Positions 62,198 to 64,000 of a stretch of DNA of 64,000 nt are shown piece after piece (the first letter of the stretch is position 1; the number at the start of each line of letters is the position of its first letter). Below the pieces are notes generated by a model, which was not told the origin of the DNA, ran no database searches, and saw only the letters and a program-made list of their open reading frames with translations. Both the position numbers and the translations under genes were made by a program. Source of the stretch: Pterois miles (taxonomy: Eukaryota; Chordata; Actinopteri; Perciformes; Scorpaenidae); NCBI GenBank assembly GCA_947000775.1, contig CAMQGK010000552.1, forward strand, positions 2,774,501 to 2,838,500, given 5' to 3'.

Positions 62198-62345
62198 CCA
62201 GGCTGAATAGGACCAGGAACTTGAGGCAGACGAACTCCCGTTGGTCCAGCTGCAGGGAGCGTAGTTTGGCCACCAGCTCCTGGGCGTGGCTCAACAGGTT
62301 GTTGAGGGTGGCTCCCGCCTGTGATGCAATCACTGCATAGTCCAC
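62198..62345 (-). CDS. nr5a2: nr5a2 (LRH-1) penultimate coding exon: helices 7-8 of the ligand-binding domain
   Basis: This 148-nt minus-strand exon is bounded by an acceptor ending TGCTTATTCCAG and a consensus GTGAGT donor. It is read from its first base (phase 0) and ends in phase 1 with a lone G, which joins the AT of the next exon to give Asp. The 49 residues begin VDYAVIASQAG, continue through TLNNLLSHAQELVAKLRSL (helix 7) and end with REFVCLKFLVLFSL (helix 8). These are characteristic of NR5A2. Human LRH-1 Gly421, a phospholipid headgroup contact, corresponds to the Gly of SQAG. With the last exon the spliced C-terminal part is 131 residues, the same length as in the human protein, with no insertion or gap. 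The preceding LBD exons, hinge and DNA-binding domain are not in the window, so the gene is partial here because of the window edge, not decay. Confidence 0.96.
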
Positions 62346-62765
62346 CTGGAATAAGCAGGGAGAGAGGGGTGTAAGCAGAAAAATGGTGCCCTGTGGAGGT
62401 TTTATTTGATTGATTGCTGCTGAACTGAATGTCAAGATAGCTATATAGGTACCTCACCAGCTAAATAGGTACCTCAGTATGTGGCAGCTGGTGAAAACTG
62501 GGAAGGACAGGAGGAAACCCAACCCACGGCGTCATGTTATTTTACACTACTTAACTGCTTATCTCTACTTTCTGATGTTCAATGAAAAATTAAGCAGTAA
62601 AACAGTGTCTTACAAGATTTCCTTAAAACAATCACTGCAGGCTCTGGATGAATCTTGTGTCATGTGGGCGTACTGCGTAACTAGAAGTCTGTCAGTCCAA
62701 TGAGGGGTGAGCGGAGCACAACAGCACGTCGAGCCGCCGCACACCACCATAGTAGACAGCTAGCA

Positions 62766-62832
62766 GCGAGGCCCGAGACGGCGAGGCCCGAGACGGCGAG
62801 GCGGGCCCGAGGCGGCCCGAGGCGGTGAGGCC
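62766..62832. repeat. GC-rich minisatellite, 15-bp unit
   Basis: GCGAGGCCCGAGACG occurs twice in succession, followed by diverged GGCGGGCCCGA/GGCGGCCCGA units. It is the most GC- and CpG-rich point of the window, in otherwise AT-rich intron. Confidence 0.85.
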
Positions 62833-63804
62833 AGCAGAACAGAGCTCTCCACCTGGCGCCACCTTGCCCCTGCCGCCCCTAGTCCTATTCCATTCTTGCC
62901 ACTTTGGTCCTTCAGGGCTGTTACAACAAGCTAAACTGTAGCTAGCTACTGCTCAATAAATAAAGTAAATATGAAAAAAGGAAATTCTGTGACTCTTCTG
63001 ACTCTGTGGAAAATAACATATTTTGCATACAAGTTATAATTTATTTTCTAATATGCCACTGTACAAATCGATTGCTTTACTGCCAGTTGGTCACACTCGT
63101 ACTATACAGTGGTAGAGAATTGAAGATGAAATTTGGAGATTATCATTGGACCAACGCGTTGTGAACATTGTATTCTGGTTGTTTGGTATTTTGACCAAAA
63201 ACATATTAGCATATGAAAAAATGGCCCTTTCCTCTCTTGCCTGCCCTGTTGAAGCATTTTAATCAGAATTTAATAATGGATTTTTTCCGAAGAAGGGAGA
63301 AAAAACATTTTATATATTATACTGATATTTGGTCATGGTTTATTTCAACCAAATACCCTCCTTGATATTTTGATCTCCCTCTTGCCTATAAACCTCCAGC
63401 CTCCTCTGGTTTAGATACAGCAGACCTCTTAGCTTCCCCTCTCTAAGTTTTTGGCTTTTTCCATTTGGTTTCATCGTGTCTCACTGTGGATATTTGTTAT
63501 TCTTTGGGTTGCTTATCTCTGCCCATTCAAGTGTTATTTCAACCAATGAAGATATGTCTAAAACCCCCAATGTGCAAAAGTGATTGACAACGATACCACA
63601 CGTGACCGTACCCTGAACACATCACCACCACGAACTTCATGTCATGATTTTTTCATCGCTGTACCTGCTCTACTGCACTCTCTACACGGAGTCAACCGCT
63701 TTGGTCTGTCTGTCAGAGCGTGAGACACTGGTGGATGTGTCAAAAAAAAAAAATGCAGCTGCAGGCTGTAGGTTTTTGCTGTTTAACAGTTTTTATGACA
63801 ACAC

Positions 63805-63807
63805 GTT

Positions 63808-63872
<65 letters not shown>
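63805..63872. repeat. (TG)n microsatellite
   Basis: About 33 TG units, preceded by an imperfect TATG. Confidence 0.96.
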
Positions 63873-63876
<4 letters not shown>

Positions 63877-64000
63877 CGTGGGAGTTCACCTCCAACTGAC
63901 TGGACCTGCCAGACTTGACTTCTCTCTCTCTGTTCTCTGGTATACAGCAAAACAACAACATGTATGCCGAGACATGACAAACAAAAAAAATAGATTTCAC

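Larger units (their letters stand above)
62346..64000 (-). other. nr5a2: start of the preceding nr5a2 intron (runs off the window)
   Basis: This is minus-strand intron upstream of the penultimate exon. It contains a GC-rich minisatellite (62766-62832) and a long TG array (63805-63872). The rest is AT-rich DNA in which I recognise nothing. No further nr5a2 exon is visible up to the window edge. Confidence 0.85.

Overview
This window looks like vertebrate, and specifically ray-finned fish (teleost), nuclear DNA. It is AT-rich, mostly non-coding, full of long CA/TG and TA microsatellites, and studded with short hAT-like DNA transposons, a tRNA-derived SINE, and interspersed repeats of the kind common in teleosts. 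There are no bacterial-style operons, CRISPR arrays, phage or plasmid functions. The species cannot be named from the sequence.

One protein-coding gene can be supported: the 3' part of nr5a2 (liver receptor homolog 1, LRH-1), on the minus strand. Its penultimate coding exon (62198-62345) and last coding exon (35554-35801) encode the final 131 residues of the nuclear-receptor ligand-binding domain, including the AF-2 helix. They are separated by a phase-1 intron of about 26.4 kb. Earlier exons lie beyond 64000. A 3' UTR probably runs down to a poly(A) signal at 33845-33850, with nearer alternatives around 34.7-34.9 kb.

Layout: 1-33.8 kb is intergenic DNA downstream of nr5a2, with DNA-transposon remnants, a decayed LINE 3' end (22.8-23.3 kb), one SINE copy (24.9-25.3 kb) and unique blocks that may be conserved regulatory DNA (about 14.1 kb and 27.0-27.6 kb). 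33.8-35.8 kb holds the 3' UTR and last exon. 35.8-62.2 kb is the large last intron, a transposon landing zone: several elements still show 8-bp target-site duplications, one is nested in another, and unique GC-richer blocks lie between them. 62.2-64 kb holds the penultimate exon and the start of the preceding intron.

I found no novel multi-gene system. The most useful leads are a near-canonical POU:SOX composite motif in a unique block downstream of nr5a2, the well-preserved small hAT-like elements (including the nested pair), two near-identical SINE copies 30 kb apart, and DR1-type nuclear-receptor motifs, one carried by a repeat inside the nr5a2 intron. Most other open reading frames are chance frames, microsatellite translations or antisense shadows.
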